A stretch of 53,846 bases of DNA from Pseudomonadota bacterium (lineage in GTDB: Bacteria; Pseudomonadota; Gammaproteobacteria; Steroidobacterales; Steroidobacteraceae), in assembly GCA_023433515.1 (NCBI GenBank), contig JAEZCN010000102.1:1-53846 (forward strand), given 5' to 3'. Under the pieces are notes generated by a model that saw nothing but the letters and a program-made list of their open reading frames with translations, ran no database searches and had not been told where the DNA came from. Positions 33,689 to 43,118 of the stretch are shown one piece after another. The position numbers and the translations under genes were made by a program. Every line of letters starts with the position of its first letter. Within the stretch, counting starts at the first letter, position 1.

Positions 33689-33822
33689 CGCGCTGGATTC
33701 CCGATTTACGCGGAATGTAATGCCGGCGCGCGACGACTGGTCATGGACGAATGTCCCATCGTACGACCGGCGCGCCGGCGCGAATATATTGGATGCCCTC
33801 CCCGCGCCATGAGGACGGCACC

Positions 33823-34677
33823 ATGCCGAAGCGCATCCGCATCACGCACGAAACCCAGTATTTCTACAACCAGCCGGTCAAGTTCGGCCCGCACCGCGCG
33901 ATGATGCGCCCGCGTGAAGGACACGACCTGCAGATCGTGGGCGCACGCGTGGAAGTGGAACCGAAGGCGGTGGTCCGCTGGCTGCGGGACATCGAGAGCA
34001 ACTCGGTCGCGGTGATCGCCTTCGACGATCCCGCCGACAAGCTGCGCGTGTTTGCCGAGGTCGACGTGGACCTCTCGCACGACGATCCGATCGAGTGGCT
34101 CATCGATCCGGGCGCGGCCTCCTATCCGTTTCAATATGCTCCGGAGGAGCAGGTCGAGCTCGTCCCCTACCGCCTGCCGAGCTACTCGTTCCACGGCCCG
34201 GCATTGCGCGACTGGCTCGGCAATCTCTACAAGCCCGGGCAGGTGATCGACACCTACGAGCTGCTTCACAAACTCAACGCTTACATTCACGACACGTTGC
34301 GGTACAGCGAGCGCTTCGACCCGGGCGTCCAACTACCGCACGAGACGCTACGGCTCGGCGGCGGCACCTGCCGCGACTACGCGGTGCTGATGATGGAAGC
34401 GGCGCGCTTCTGGGGCTTCGGCGCGCGCTTCGTTACCGGCTACGTGCAGATGGCCGAGGGCCAGCACGGCTCGACGCATGCGTGGACTGAAATCTTCCTG
34501 CCGGGCGCCGGCTGGCGCGGATTCGATCCGACCAACAACAAGATGGCGGGCGCCGAGCACATCTCCGTGGCCGTCGCGCGCGCGCAGGAGAACGCGGCGC
34601 CACTGTCGGGATTCTGGGAAGGGCCCTCGGGCGCGTTCCAGCGCATGTCCGCCTCGGTGCAGGTGGTGGCCCTGTGA
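33823..34677 (+). CDS. Transglutaminase-like cysteine peptidase
   Basis: 284 residues from ATG 33823 with GAGGA eight bases upstream; an in-frame ATG at 33793 is less well supported. N-terminal beta domain (RITHETQYFYNQPV, MMRPREGHDLQ) as in bacterial transglutaminase N-domains, then the catalytic domain with Cys183 (GGGTCRDYA), His219 (STHAWTEIFLP) and Asp235 (GFDPTNN). All three triad residues are present. Family members hydrolyse or form amide bonds. The stop overlaps the next gene by GTGA. In many genomes this protein travels with the two following gene types. Confidence 0.93.
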   Translation: MPKRIRITHETQYFYNQPVKFGPHRAMMRPREGHDLQIVGARVEVEPKAVVRWLRDIESNSVAVIAFDDPADKLRVFAEVDVDLSHDDPIEWLIDPGAASYPFQYAPEEQVELVPYRLPSYSFHGPALRDWLGNLYKPGQVIDTYELLHKLNAYIHDTLRYSERFDPGVQLPHETLRLGGGTCRDYAVLMMEAARFWGFGARFVTGYVQMAEGQHGSTHAWTEIFLPGAGWRGFDPTNNKMAGAEHISVAVARAQENAAPLSGFWEGPSGAFQRMSASVQVVAL

Positions 34678-36206
34678 GCGGATCGTTCAGCGGCTTCCAG
34701 AAGCAGCGCGCCGGCGCGCCGCCTCACTTTCCGATGCGCGCGCCCCCGGCCGTGCACACGATGGACTTCAGACGCTACGAGCCGGAGAACGGTCCTTACT
34801 ACGACGAGCTGTTCGCGGCGCGCGGCCATCCGCGCCCGGGCTTCGAACCGCTCGTGGAAGGCATCGAGCAGCTCGAACCCGGCGTGCTGCAGGCGCGGCA
34901 GCAGGCCGCCGAGACGGCGCTGTTCAAGATGGGCATCACGTTCACGCTTGGAAGTGACGGCGAAAATGCGCGCGAACGGATCCTGCCTTTCGACGTGATT
35001 CCACGCGTCGTCGCCGCGGACGAATGGTCCAAGCTCGAGCGCGGCATCCGGCAACGACTGACCGCGCTCAACATGTTCCTGTCCGACATCTACGGCGAGC
35101 GGCGCTCGATCCGCGAGGGCATCGTGCCCGAGCACCTCGTGAGAACCTGCGCCGGTTATCGCGCGCGGTGCGAAGGCCTGAAGCCGCCGCGCGGGGTGTG
35201 GTGTCACCTGAGCGGCACCGACCTCGTACGCCACCGCGACGGCAACTACTATGTGCTCGAGGACAACCTGCGCTGTCCTTCCGGCGTCAGCTACGTGCTG
35301 GAGAACCGGCACGTCATCAAGCGCATCTTCCCGAAGCTGTTCCAGGCCATGTCGATCCGGCCCGTCGACGACTACCCGATGCAGCTCTACACGATGCTGC
35401 GATATCTCGGACAGGACCTCTCCGACAACCCGCACGTCGTCGTGCTCACGCCGGGGCGTTACAACAGCGCCTACTACGAGCACGCGTTCCTCGCGCAACA
35501 GATGGGCGTCGAACTCGTGGAGCCCGCCGACCTCGTGGTGCGCGACGGCTTCGTCAACATGCGCACGACGCGCGGGTTCCAGCGCGTCGACGTGATCTAC
35601 CGCCGCATCGACGACGACTTCCTGGATCCGGAAGTCTTCCGGCCCGATTCGCTGCTCGGCGTGCCGGGCCTCATGAAGGCGTATTTCAGCGGCAAGGTCG
35701 CGCTCGCGAACGCGCCGGGTACCGGCGTCGCCGACGACAAGGCCATCTACGCTTACGTCGAGAAGATCATCCGCTTCTTCCTCGACGAGGAACCGGTGCT
35801 GCCGAACGTCCCTACCTACATCTGCTCCGACGAGAAGCACCGCGAGTACGTGCTCGCGCATCTCGATGACCTGGTCGTCAAGGCGACCGACGGTTCGGGT
35901 GGTTACGGCATGCTCGTCGGGCCGCATTCCTCGCGTTCGGAACGCCGTGAGTTCGCGGAGCGCATCCGCGCGCATCCGCGCGGCTACATCGCGCAGCCGA
36001 CCTTGTCGCTGTCGCGCGTGCCGTCGATCGTCGGAGACCGGTTCGAACCGCGGCACGTCGACCTCAGGCCCTACGCGCTGCACGGCAGGGAAATCTACGT
36101 GCAACCCGGCGGACTCACGCGCGTCGCCCTGCGGCGTGGTTCGCTGGTGGTCAATTCCTCGCAGGGCGGTGGCAGCAAGGATACCTGGGTACTTACCGAG
36201 TGCTGA
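34674..36206 (+). CDS. Circularly permuted ATP-grasp protein (DUF404/DUF407)
   Basis: 510 residues from GTG 34674. Typical blocks of the circularly permuted type 2 ATP-grasp are present: RYEPENGPYYDELF, FTLGSDGENARERILPFDVIPR, ALNMFLSDIYGER, the nucleotide-binding YVLEDNLRCPSGVSY, VVLTPGRYNSAYYEH, and KATDGSGGYGMLVGP with the glycine loop. Comparative-genomics work on amidoligases predicts that such proteins join an amino acid or peptide through an amide bond, using ATP, on an unknown carrier. It overlaps the alpha-E gene by 7 bases, so the three proteins are probably made together. Confidence 0.92.
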   Translation: MSGSFSGFQKQRAGAPPHFPMRAPPAVHTMDFRRYEPENGPYYDELFAARGHPRPGFEPLVEGIEQLEPGVLQARQQAAETALFKMGITFTLGSDGENARERILPFDVIPRVVAADEWSKLERGIRQRLTALNMFLSDIYGERRSIREGIVPEHLVRTCAGYRARCEGLKPPRGVWCHLSGTDLVRHRDGNYYVLEDNLRCPSGVSYVLENRHVIKRIFPKLFQAMSIRPVDDYPMQLYTMLRYLGQDLSDNPHVVVLTPGRYNSAYYEHAFLAQQMGVELVEPADLVVRDGFVNMRTTRGFQRVDVIYRRIDDDFLDPEVFRPDSLLGVPGLMKAYFSGKVALANAPGTGVADDKAIYAYVEKIIRFFLDEEPVLPNVPTYICSDEKHREYVLAHLDDLVVKATDGSGGYGMLVGPHSSRSERREFAERIRAHPRGYIAQPTLSLSRVPSIVGDRFEPRHVDLRPYALHGREIYVQPGGLTRVALRRGSLVVNSSQGGGSKDTWVLTEC

Positions 36207-37147
36207 GCCGAGTCGCCGATGCCATCTACTGGTGCAGTCGCTACGTCGAACGCGCGGAAAACGTCGCCCGCTTCGTCGACGTGAATCTCAACCTCATGCT
36301 CGACACCCCCGTACAGAAACGCGACGACTGGGCGGCGCTGGTGCTGACCACCGGCGACCAGGACTGGTACTGGAGTCGCTACGACCAGGCGACGCCACAG
36401 AAGGTGACACGTTTCCTGATCTTCGATCCAAACTACCCGAACAGCATCCTCTCGACGCTGTCGCGCGCGCGGGAGAACGCGCAAACGGTGCGCGAGATCA
36501 TCTCGCGCGAGATGTGGCATGCGCTCAACGAGTTCTATCTGTTCGTGCGCGACGCGAGCACGCACGAGTTCTCGGTCGACGACATGGCCGAGTTCTACGC
36601 CGAGATCATGGCGCACGCGGCCGAGTACCAGGGCGTCAGCAGCGCGACGCTGAGCCGCGGCGAAGCCTGCCACTGGTCCCGCTTCGGGCAATTCCTCGAG
36701 CGCGCGGACAAGACTTCGCGGATCCTCGACGTGAAGTATTACATCCTGCTGCCAACCGTCACCGAAGTCGGCACCACCGTGGATCTCGTCGGCTGGACCG
36801 CGCTGCTGGATTCGGCGAGCGCGCTGCAGATGTATCGCCAGCTGCACAACCTGATCTCGCCCGAGGACGTCGCGAGTTTCCTGCTGTTCGATCGCGCTTT
36901 CCCCCGTTCGATCCACTATTGCATCCACCGCGCCGAGGAAAGCCTGCACTACATCACGGGCAACCCGCTCGACCTGTGCTCGAGCGAGGCGGAGCGCCAG
37001 ATCGGGCTGCTGCGCGCGAAACTCGACTTCGACCGCCCCGGCGACGTGTTGCGGTCCGGCCTGCACGAATACATCCAGGGCCTGCAGGTGCTGATCAACG
37101 ACATCGGCGCCGCAACCCAGAAACAATTCTTCGACCGCTGGAGCTGA
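36200..37147 (+). CDS. Alpha-E domain protein (DUF403)
   Basis: 315 residues from GTG 36200, inside the end of the ATP-grasp gene. All-helical protein with the family opening LSRVADAIYWCSRYVERAENVARF, later FGQFLERADKTSRILDVKYY, LLDSASALQMYR and FLLFDRAFPRSIHYCI. The biochemical role is unknown. It is nearly always encoded next to the circularly permuted ATP-grasp and transglutaminase genes and is thought to act in the same peptide-forming process. Its stop is 5 bp before the aminopeptidase start. Confidence 0.92.
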   Translation: MLSRVADAIYWCSRYVERAENVARFVDVNLNLMLDTPVQKRDDWAALVLTTGDQDWYWSRYDQATPQKVTRFLIFDPNYPNSILSTLSRARENAQTVREIISREMWHALNEFYLFVRDASTHEFSVDDMAEFYAEIMAHAAEYQGVSSATLSRGEACHWSRFGQFLERADKTSRILDVKYYILLPTVTEVGTTVDLVGWTALLDSASALQMYRQLHNLISPEDVASFLLFDRAFPRSIHYCIHRAEESLHYITGNPLDLCSSEAERQIGLLRAKLDFDRPGDVLRSGLHEYIQGLQVLINDIGAATQKQFFDRWS

Positions 37148-37152
37148 AACTC

Positions 37153-39726
37153 ATGAACCAACCCGACCCCGTTTCCGCTCCGGAAAAACCAGCCGAGTCC
37201 GCCACGCCGCTCGACCCTTACCGCCTGCCGCGTTCGGCGCGGCCGCGGCGCTACGACGTCACGCTGTCGCCCGACCTCGCGCAAGCGCAGTTCGGCGGCG
37301 CCGTGCACATCACCTTCGATGTCGCGAACGCGCCGCTCGCGGAAATCGTGCTGAATGCGGTCGAGCTCGACATCCACGCCTGCGAAATCGACGACGCGGA
37401 ATCCACGTTCCGGCTCGACGGCGAGAGCGAGAGGCTGTTCGTGCGGCCGCCCGCGCCGCTCGCAATGGGCAGACACGCGCTGACGATCCGCTTTTCCGGC
37501 TCGATCAACGACAGGTTGCGCGGTTTCTATCGCAGCACGTACCGCGATCCCCAAGGCGCCGAACACGTCATCGCGACGACCTCGATGCAGCCCGCCGACT
37601 GCCGGCGCGCGTTCCCGTGCTGGGACGAACCGGATTTCAAGGCGGTCTTCGCCATCACGCTCGTGATCGATCCCGAGCTCACCGCGATCTCGAACGGCCC
37701 GGAGATCCACCGCGATACCGTCAAGGGCGGGCAGGTCGCGGTGACGTTCGCCGACACCATGGTGATGAGCACCTACCTGGTCGCGTTCGTGGTCGGGCCG
37801 CTCGAAGCGACCGCGCCGCGCAAGGTCGACGGCAACACGATGCGCGCCGTGTACGTGCCGGGCAAGGCGCACCTGACGGAATTCGGACTCGACGTGGCGG
37901 CGTTTTCGCTGCGCTGGTTCGAGGACTACTACGGCATTCCTTACCCCGCGGGCAAGAAGACGGATCTGCTCGCGGTGCCCGACTTCTCGGCGGGCGCGAT
38001 GGAAAATCCCGGCTGCATAACGTTTCGCGAGAATCTGTTGCTCGTGGATCCCGCGCGCGCGACGCAGAGCGAAGTGCAGCTGGTGGCCGACGTCGTCGCG
38101 CACGAGTTCGCGCACATGTGGTTCGGCAACCTCGTCACGATGCGCTGGTGGAACGGCATCTGGCTCAACGAGGCGTTTGCGACCTACATGGCCATCGTGG
38201 CATGCGACGCATATCGCCCGGCGTGGAAACGCTGGACGTCGTTCGGCATCGAGCGCAGCTTCGCGTTCGAGACCGACTCGCTCTCGAGCACTCGCGCGGT
38301 GGAGCTCGAGGTGCGCTCGCCGGACGACTGCCAGGGCATGTTCGACGTGCTCACCTACCAGAAAGGCGGCGCGTTGCTGCGGATGCTCGAGCAGTACCTC
38401 GGGACGGATCGCTTTCGCGCGGGCGTGAGCCACTATCTGCGCAAACACGCCTACGCGAACACGGAGACCTGCGACCTGTGGGACGCGATCGAGGAAACGA
38501 GCGGCGAGCCCGTGCGCCGGTTGATGGATTCGTGGATCTGGCAGCCCGGCTATCCACTCGTGTCGGCATCGCTCGTCGGGGACGCGCTGGTGCTGCGCCA
38601 GCGGCGCTTCTCGTTCGGCAAGGCCGCCGACGCGTCCGCGCGCTGGGTCGTGCCCGTCGGCGTGCGCAACGGCGGGCAGATGAGCCGCGTGCTGCTCGAA
38701 GGCGACGAACTCGAACTACCGCTCGCGGCGCCCTCGGAGCCGGTGGTGGTCAACGCGGGAAGCCACGGGTTCTTCCGCGTCGCTTACGACGATGCGCTGC
38801 GCGCGCGCCTGTCCGGCGCAGCGCTCCGCGAGCTCGACACGCTCGAGCGCTACCAACTGGTCGATGATGCCTGGAACGCGGTCGTCGCCGGCGACCTGGC
38901 GGCCACCGACTACCTCGAATTCGTCGCCGGCTTCGCGGATGAATCCGAATACGCGGTCTGGCAGTCCATCGTGATCGGACTGCGCGGCATCGGGCGTCTG
39001 CTCGACGATGCGCCATACGAACGGTATCAGCGGCGCGTCGCGACACTGCTCGAGCCCGTCGTGGCGCGACTCGGCGATCCCGCGCCGGGCGAGGACGCGT
39101 TGAACGCGAAGCTGCGCGGCCTGCTCGTCGGCGCGCTCGCCGTGCTCGGCGGACATGGCCCGACGCGCGAACATTGCCGGGCGCTGTTCGCGCAGGGCCT
39201 GGCCGATCCCGCCCATGTCGATCCGGAGCTGCTGCAGGCCGCGACCAGCGCATACGCGGCGACCGGCGGCGCGGCCGAGTTCGAGGTGCTGCTCGAAGGC
39301 TTCCGGCGCGGCGGTACGCCGCAGGAGCGGCTGCGTTACCTGTACGCGCTTCCGCAGCTCGACGACGTCAAACTACTGACGCGGACCTGCGAACTCGCGA
39401 TGAGCGACGAGGTGAAGACCCAGGATGCCCCGTTCCTGCTGAACTCCTGCATCGCCAACCGCCGTTTCGGCGCCGCCGCGTTCCGCTTCGTGCGGGATGG
39501 TTGGGCGACGGCCACCGGGCGCTTCCCCGCCAACACCATCGTGCGCATGGTCGATTCGGTGAAGCTGCTCAACCGCGCCGTGGACGTCGCGACCGCCCGG
39601 GACTTCTTCGCGAGCCATTCGATCCCGCAGGCGGCGGCGACGTTGCGGCAGATCCTCGAGCGGCAACACGTCAATGCCGCGCTGCGCGCGCGCGAGTCGG
39701 CGCGGCTCGAGGCCGCGCTCGACTGA
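37153..39726 (+). CDS. M1-family zinc aminopeptidase (cytosolic, PepN-like)
   Basis: 857 residues from ATG 37153; the frame is open far upstream, but that part is a shifted reading of the ATP-grasp gene. Exopeptidase motif GAMEN (281-285), zinc site HEFAH (His317, Glu318, His321) with third ligand Glu340 in WLNEAF, and the catalytic Tyr region YQKGG. The C-terminal ERAP1-like helical domain spans about 520-850. No signal peptide. It removes N-terminal residues from peptides. The 5-bp gap makes it the fourth gene of the transglutaminase/ATP-grasp operon, an uncommon but suggestive addition. Confidence 0.93.
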   Translation: MNQPDPVSAPEKPAESATPLDPYRLPRSARPRRYDVTLSPDLAQAQFGGAVHITFDVANAPLAEIVLNAVELDIHACEIDDAESTFRLDGESERLFVRPPAPLAMGRHALTIRFSGSINDRLRGFYRSTYRDPQGAEHVIATTSMQPADCRRAFPCWDEPDFKAVFAITLVIDPELTAISNGPEIHRDTVKGGQVAVTFADTMVMSTYLVAFVVGPLEATAPRKVDGNTMRAVYVPGKAHLTEFGLDVAAFSLRWFEDYYGIPYPAGKKTDLLAVPDFSAGAMENPGCITFRENLLLVDPARATQSEVQLVADVVAHEFAHMWFGNLVTMRWWNGIWLNEAFATYMAIVACDAYRPAWKRWTSFGIERSFAFETDSLSSTRAVELEVRSPDDCQGMFDVLTYQKGGALLRMLEQYLGTDRFRAGVSHYLRKHAYANTETCDLWDAIEETSGEPVRRLMDSWIWQPGYPLVSASLVGDALVLRQRRFSFGKAADASARWVVPVGVRNGGQMSRVLLEGDELELPLAAPSEPVVVNAGSHGFFRVAYDDALRARLSGAALRELDTLERYQLVDDAWNAVVAGDLAATDYLEFVAGFADESEYAVWQSIVIGLRGIGRLLDDAPYERYQRRVATLLEPVVARLGDPAPGEDALNAKLRGLLVGALAVLGGHGPTREHCRALFAQGLADPAHVDPELLQAATSAYAATGGAAEFEVLLEGFRRGGTPQERLRYLYALPQLDDVKLLTRTCELAMSDEVKTQDAPFLLNSCIANRRFGAAAFRFVRDGWATATGRFPANTIVRMVDSVKLLNRAVDVATARDFFASHSIPQAAATLRQILERQHVNAALRARESARLEAALD

Positions 39727-39744
39727 AGCACGCATCGCGCGGAT

Positions 39745-41826
39745 TCAGGTGGTCGGGGAAAGGTGAGTCTGGAGGAACTGCTCGACTTCCCGGAGCAGCG
39801 TGAGGCGATCCGACTTGCGGTCCAGGTCGTGCCCGGCGCCCTTGATGAACACGGCCTTGTGCGGCTTCTTCTGGCCCGCGAGCTCGGAAGCGAGTTTCTT
39901 CGAGTGATCGACCTGTACCTGCCAGTCGAGGTCGCCATGCACCAGCAGCACCGGGACGCCGATCGCGGACGCCTGTCGCAGCGGCGAGTCGCGATTCAGC
40001 TTCGCGCGGTCGTTGCCGATCTGCCTTTCGAGTCGCGCCTCCTCCACCGCGCCGAGCATGGAAGCGTGATCCCGCAGCATTTCCAGGTCCGTGAAGCCCG
40101 CGATGCTGATCGCGCATCTGTAAAGGTCCGCGTTGCGCGCGGCACCGAGCAGCGCGGCGTAGCCGCCGAACCCCCAGCCGGCGACGCAGACGCGCTTCGG
40201 GTCGGCGATGCCCTCCGCGACCGCCCAACGCGTCGCGTCGGTGATGTCCGAGTAAGTGAGTTCGCCCCACTTGCCGTTGGCGTCGTTCCGCCACTTGTGG
40301 CCGTAGCCGGCCGAGCCGCGGTAGTTCATCTGCAGCACGGCGTATCCGCGATTCGCGAGGAAATTCCGCAGGAAGAAGAACTGCATCGTGTCGCGCGTGC
40401 CGGGGCCGTCGTGCGGCATCACGATGAGCGGCAGCTTCTCGGCGGGCACGCCGCGCGGCACCGTGAGATAGCCCGGAATCTCGGTACCATCCGCCGCCTT
40501 GTACGCGATGTGTTTCATCGTGCCGAGGCTGTCGGTGGCGAGCTCCGGGTAGGCGTTGCCGAGGCGCTTGAGCTTCTTGTCGTCGGTGTCGTACAGGTAG
40601 TAAGTCGCCTCGTCGATGTCGCTGAAGGAACGGATCACGAGCGTCTTCCGGTCGGCGGTCATGTCCACGATCATGTGGAAGCGCGGCGCGTACAACGCGT
40701 TCAGCTGGTTCATGACCGTGCGCAGCTTCTCGTCCGTGTAGTGCACGAAGGGGCGATCGACTTCGTAGCGGATGCCGATCAGGCGCTTGTCGCTCGACAG
40801 GATGGGAGTGCCGAGGTCCACCTTTTCGTGGGTCAGCAGCATCTCCGGATCGCGCTGATCCGACAGGTCCAGCCCCCACAGCGACATGCGGCCTTCGTGG
40901 TCGCCGACCGCGTAAGCGACGGTGCCACCGGGCTCGATGCCGATCGGCAGCAGTGGGCGGGTGCGCGTGAACGAGGCGAGTTTCTCGAGCTCCTTCCACT
41001 TGTCGTCGGCGCGTACGAAGTAACTCGTGTTCAGGCGCGCCGTCGTTCCCCAGCCGAACCGCACGGCGCCGCCATCGCCCAGGAACTGGCGGATCGGCGG
41101 AATGTCGTGGATCTTCACGGCACGCAGTCCGTTGTAGACGTTCAGCGCGAAGACGCTGGGATAGACGTCCTCGTCGTCGACGGCCTGGATCAGGATCGAG
41201 TCGCGATCGTCGGGCGTGACGTCGACGATCTGGTCGCGACGCTGGCCGCTCGAGCTCTCGTATGAGCGCGACGCGCCCCCGCCCCCCGAATTCGTGAAGG
41301 AAAAGTCGGACACGCCCGGAGTGTTCACCATCGAGTTGTTGGTGCGGGCATTCATCCCCGGTGCGAGATTGCGCGGCGAAGTCTTGCCTACGAAGAGGTT
41401 GCCCTTGTCGGCGACCTTCTCCAGCGTCTTGATGTTCGCACCGTTCGCATCGACGGCCATCGTGCGCACGAATGGGGTTTCCGCGTATCTCTTGCCGCGG
41501 ATGTTGCCGACGAGACTGCACACGACCCGCTCGTTGTTGGCCCACGCGCAGTGGTCCACATCGAACTTTCCGGGCTCCGATACGGCGACGCGCTGGAATT
41601 GGCCGTTCGTCTGCCGATCGAACGTCATGATCGCCGAGCCGTTGTCGAGCGCGGATATGAACGCGACGTAACGTCCGTCGGGCGAGATCACCACGTCGCG
41701 CATCTGCGGCATGCGCGCGAAGTGTTCCAGCGGCTGCGGCGCCGCCGCCGCGGTTCCCGCGATCAGGGCCAACGAACCCGCAACGACTGCCCGGCGCAAA
41801 CCGGCCTTCCGCGAATGGATGGACAT
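39745..41826 (-). CDS. S9 prolyl-oligopeptidase homologue lacking the nucleophile serine
   Basis: 693 residues with signal peptide (VVAGSLALIAGTAAAA). An N-terminal beta-propeller of about 400 residues precedes an alpha/beta hydrolase domain: PLIVMPHDGPGTRD, YAVLQMNYRGSAGYG, LVHGDLDWQV (acid) and KGAGHDLD (His). At the nucleophile elbow, where active S9 enzymes have GWSYGG or GASYGG, the sequence is AGWGFGGYAAL: residue 552 is Gly (codon GGG). Acid and His are kept. It should therefore be inactive as a serine peptidase, or use another mechanism. It is not a frameshift or truncation. It converges on the aminopeptidase operon. Confidence 0.9.
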   Translation of the reverse strand: MSIHSRKAGLRRAVVAGSLALIAGTAAAAPQPLEHFARMPQMRDVVISPDGRYVAFISALDNGSAIMTFDRQTNGQFQRVAVSEPGKFDVDHCAWANNERVVCSLVGNIRGKRYAETPFVRTMAVDANGANIKTLEKVADKGNLFVGKTSPRNLAPGMNARTNNSMVNTPGVSDFSFTNSGGGGASRSYESSSGQRRDQIVDVTPDDRDSILIQAVDDEDVYPSVFALNVYNGLRAVKIHDIPPIRQFLGDGGAVRFGWGTTARLNTSYFVRADDKWKELEKLASFTRTRPLLPIGIEPGGTVAYAVGDHEGRMSLWGLDLSDQRDPEMLLTHEKVDLGTPILSSDKRLIGIRYEVDRPFVHYTDEKLRTVMNQLNALYAPRFHMIVDMTADRKTLVIRSFSDIDEATYYLYDTDDKKLKRLGNAYPELATDSLGTMKHIAYKAADGTEIPGYLTVPRGVPAEKLPLIVMPHDGPGTRDTMQFFFLRNFLANRGYAVLQMNYRGSAGYGHKWRNDANGKWGELTYSDITDATRWAVAEGIADPKRVCVAGWGFGGYAALLGAARNADLYRCAISIAGFTDLEMLRDHASMLGAVEEARLERQIGNDRAKLNRDSPLRQASAIGVPVLLVHGDLDWQVQVDHSKKLASELAGQKKPHKAVFIKGAGHDLDRKSDRLTLLREVEQFLQTHLSPTT

Positions 41827-41893
41827 GATATTCCCCCTCTTCCTGGACCTCCGGAGCCTAAGTCATGTCATGCATGCATGTCACTGACGGATG

Positions 41894-43117
41894 TCAGCTA
41901 CCGAAGGCCTGTTTGGCGTAGTCGAACAGCGCGGCGATCGGAACGCTGGTCAGCCACGGGCTCAGCAGCGCGACGAACTGGGTGATCTGCTTCGTGGGCG
42001 AGGTGCGCAGGCCATGTTCGTCGAGCCACGCATCCACTTCCTTTTCCGATGCGGGCACCGCTCGTCCCTGCAGACTGTTCCTCGCCAGCTGGCGCACGGC
42101 GCGAGCGAGCGAGATCTGCGCGGGCACGAAGATGGCGATCAGCATCAGCGACCAGTAGGTAGCCACGACCACCGGCCAGTGATTCGACAGTTCGGTAAAC
42201 AGCGTCACCGCCTGCTGGTCGCAGAGCAGCGGTAACGGCCAGTCGTGCAGCATCTTGATGTAGATCACGCCGCTGACCAGCACGCCTCCTCCGAGGTACA
42301 GCAGCAAACGCAGCGACTCGGCGCGATCGCGCAACCGCGCATCGTCCTGCGGCGGCTCGCTGCGGCACTCCGCGGCGAGCGCGCACACGGCGACCGCGAG
42401 CGTGACGACCACGACGCTGCTCAGACCACCGATCGCGCGATCGAACCATGGCCAGCCGATTTCCCGCTCCTGCATCAGGATCTGCAGGTTGTCGAAGAGC
42501 TTCGTCGTGAGCGCGAATTGCTGGTAGCGGCCCGCCGTGTAGTCGCCGCTCAACCAGGCGCCGACCGGTAGTTCGGTGACGACCCACGCTGCGGTCGCCG
42601 ACACGAGGATGGCGGAAGCGATCGCGCCCACCCGGTGATTCATGCAGTGACCGCCCAGCGCGGCGATCACCAGGCCAAAGCAGATGATCGGCAGGATTCC
42701 CGAGCCGGCATACATCGCGAGCAGGGTCACGACCGCGAGCGCGCCCACCGCGATGACCGAAATGCGCAAGGTGTGTGTCGTCACAGAGCTCAACTGCCGG
42801 GCGACGATGAACGCGCTCGCGAGCAGTGTCAGCACTCCGAGACCGACAGCGAACGCGGCGGCGGCCGCCCAGCGGAAGCGGCCACTCAAGTCGACCGCGT
42901 ATGCGTCGATCGAGCCGGCGGGACTGCGCACGTAGACGTGCGGCGCATACGCCACGCCGTTGGCGCACCGATCGATCCACTCGAACGACATGTCCGGCGA
43001 AATCACGAACAAGCCGGCGGCCGACTTGATGGTGTCTCCAATCGCGAAGACGGCCAGAAGACCGATGAGCGGCATCAGGCACCACGCACGCCGCAGGTCG
43101 TATCGAGGAGCGGCCAC
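41894..43117 (-). CDS. Polytopic membrane protein of unknown function
   Basis: 407 residues from GTG 43117, one base after the stop of the CPBP gene. About eight hydrophobic segments occur (for example WCLMPLIGLLAVFAIG, AAAAAFAVGLGVLTLLASAFIVA, VIAVGALAVVTLLAMYAG, VVVVTLAVAVCALAA, LYLGGGVLVSGVIYIKML, YWSLMLIAIFVP), with larger polar loops after segments 1 and 5. The C-terminal 70 residues look cytoplasmic. No catalytic motif or family recognised. The tight spacing implies it works with the CPBP-like protein. Confidence 0.8.
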   Translation of the reverse strand: MAAPRYDLRRAWCLMPLIGLLAVFAIGDTIKSAAGLFVISPDMSFEWIDRCANGVAYAPHVYVRSPAGSIDAYAVDLSGRFRWAAAAAFAVGLGVLTLLASAFIVARQLSSVTTHTLRISVIAVGALAVVTLLAMYAGSGILPIICFGLVIAALGGHCMNHRVGAIASAILVSATAAWVVTELPVGAWLSGDYTAGRYQQFALTTKLFDNLQILMQEREIGWPWFDRAIGGLSSVVVVTLAVAVCALAAECRSEPPQDDARLRDRAESLRLLLYLGGGVLVSGVIYIKMLHDWPLPLLCDQQAVTLFTELSNHWPVVVATYWSLMLIAIFVPAQISLARAVRQLARNSLQGRAVPASEKEVDAWLDEHGLRTSPTKQITQFVALLSPWLTSVPIAALFDYAKQAFGS

Positions 43118-43118
43118 G

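Noticed and set aside
35866..37152. 430-codon N-terminal extension of the M1 aminopeptidase
   Set aside because: It is a frame-shifted reading of the ATP-grasp and alpha-E genes; homology begins at MNQPDP (37153).
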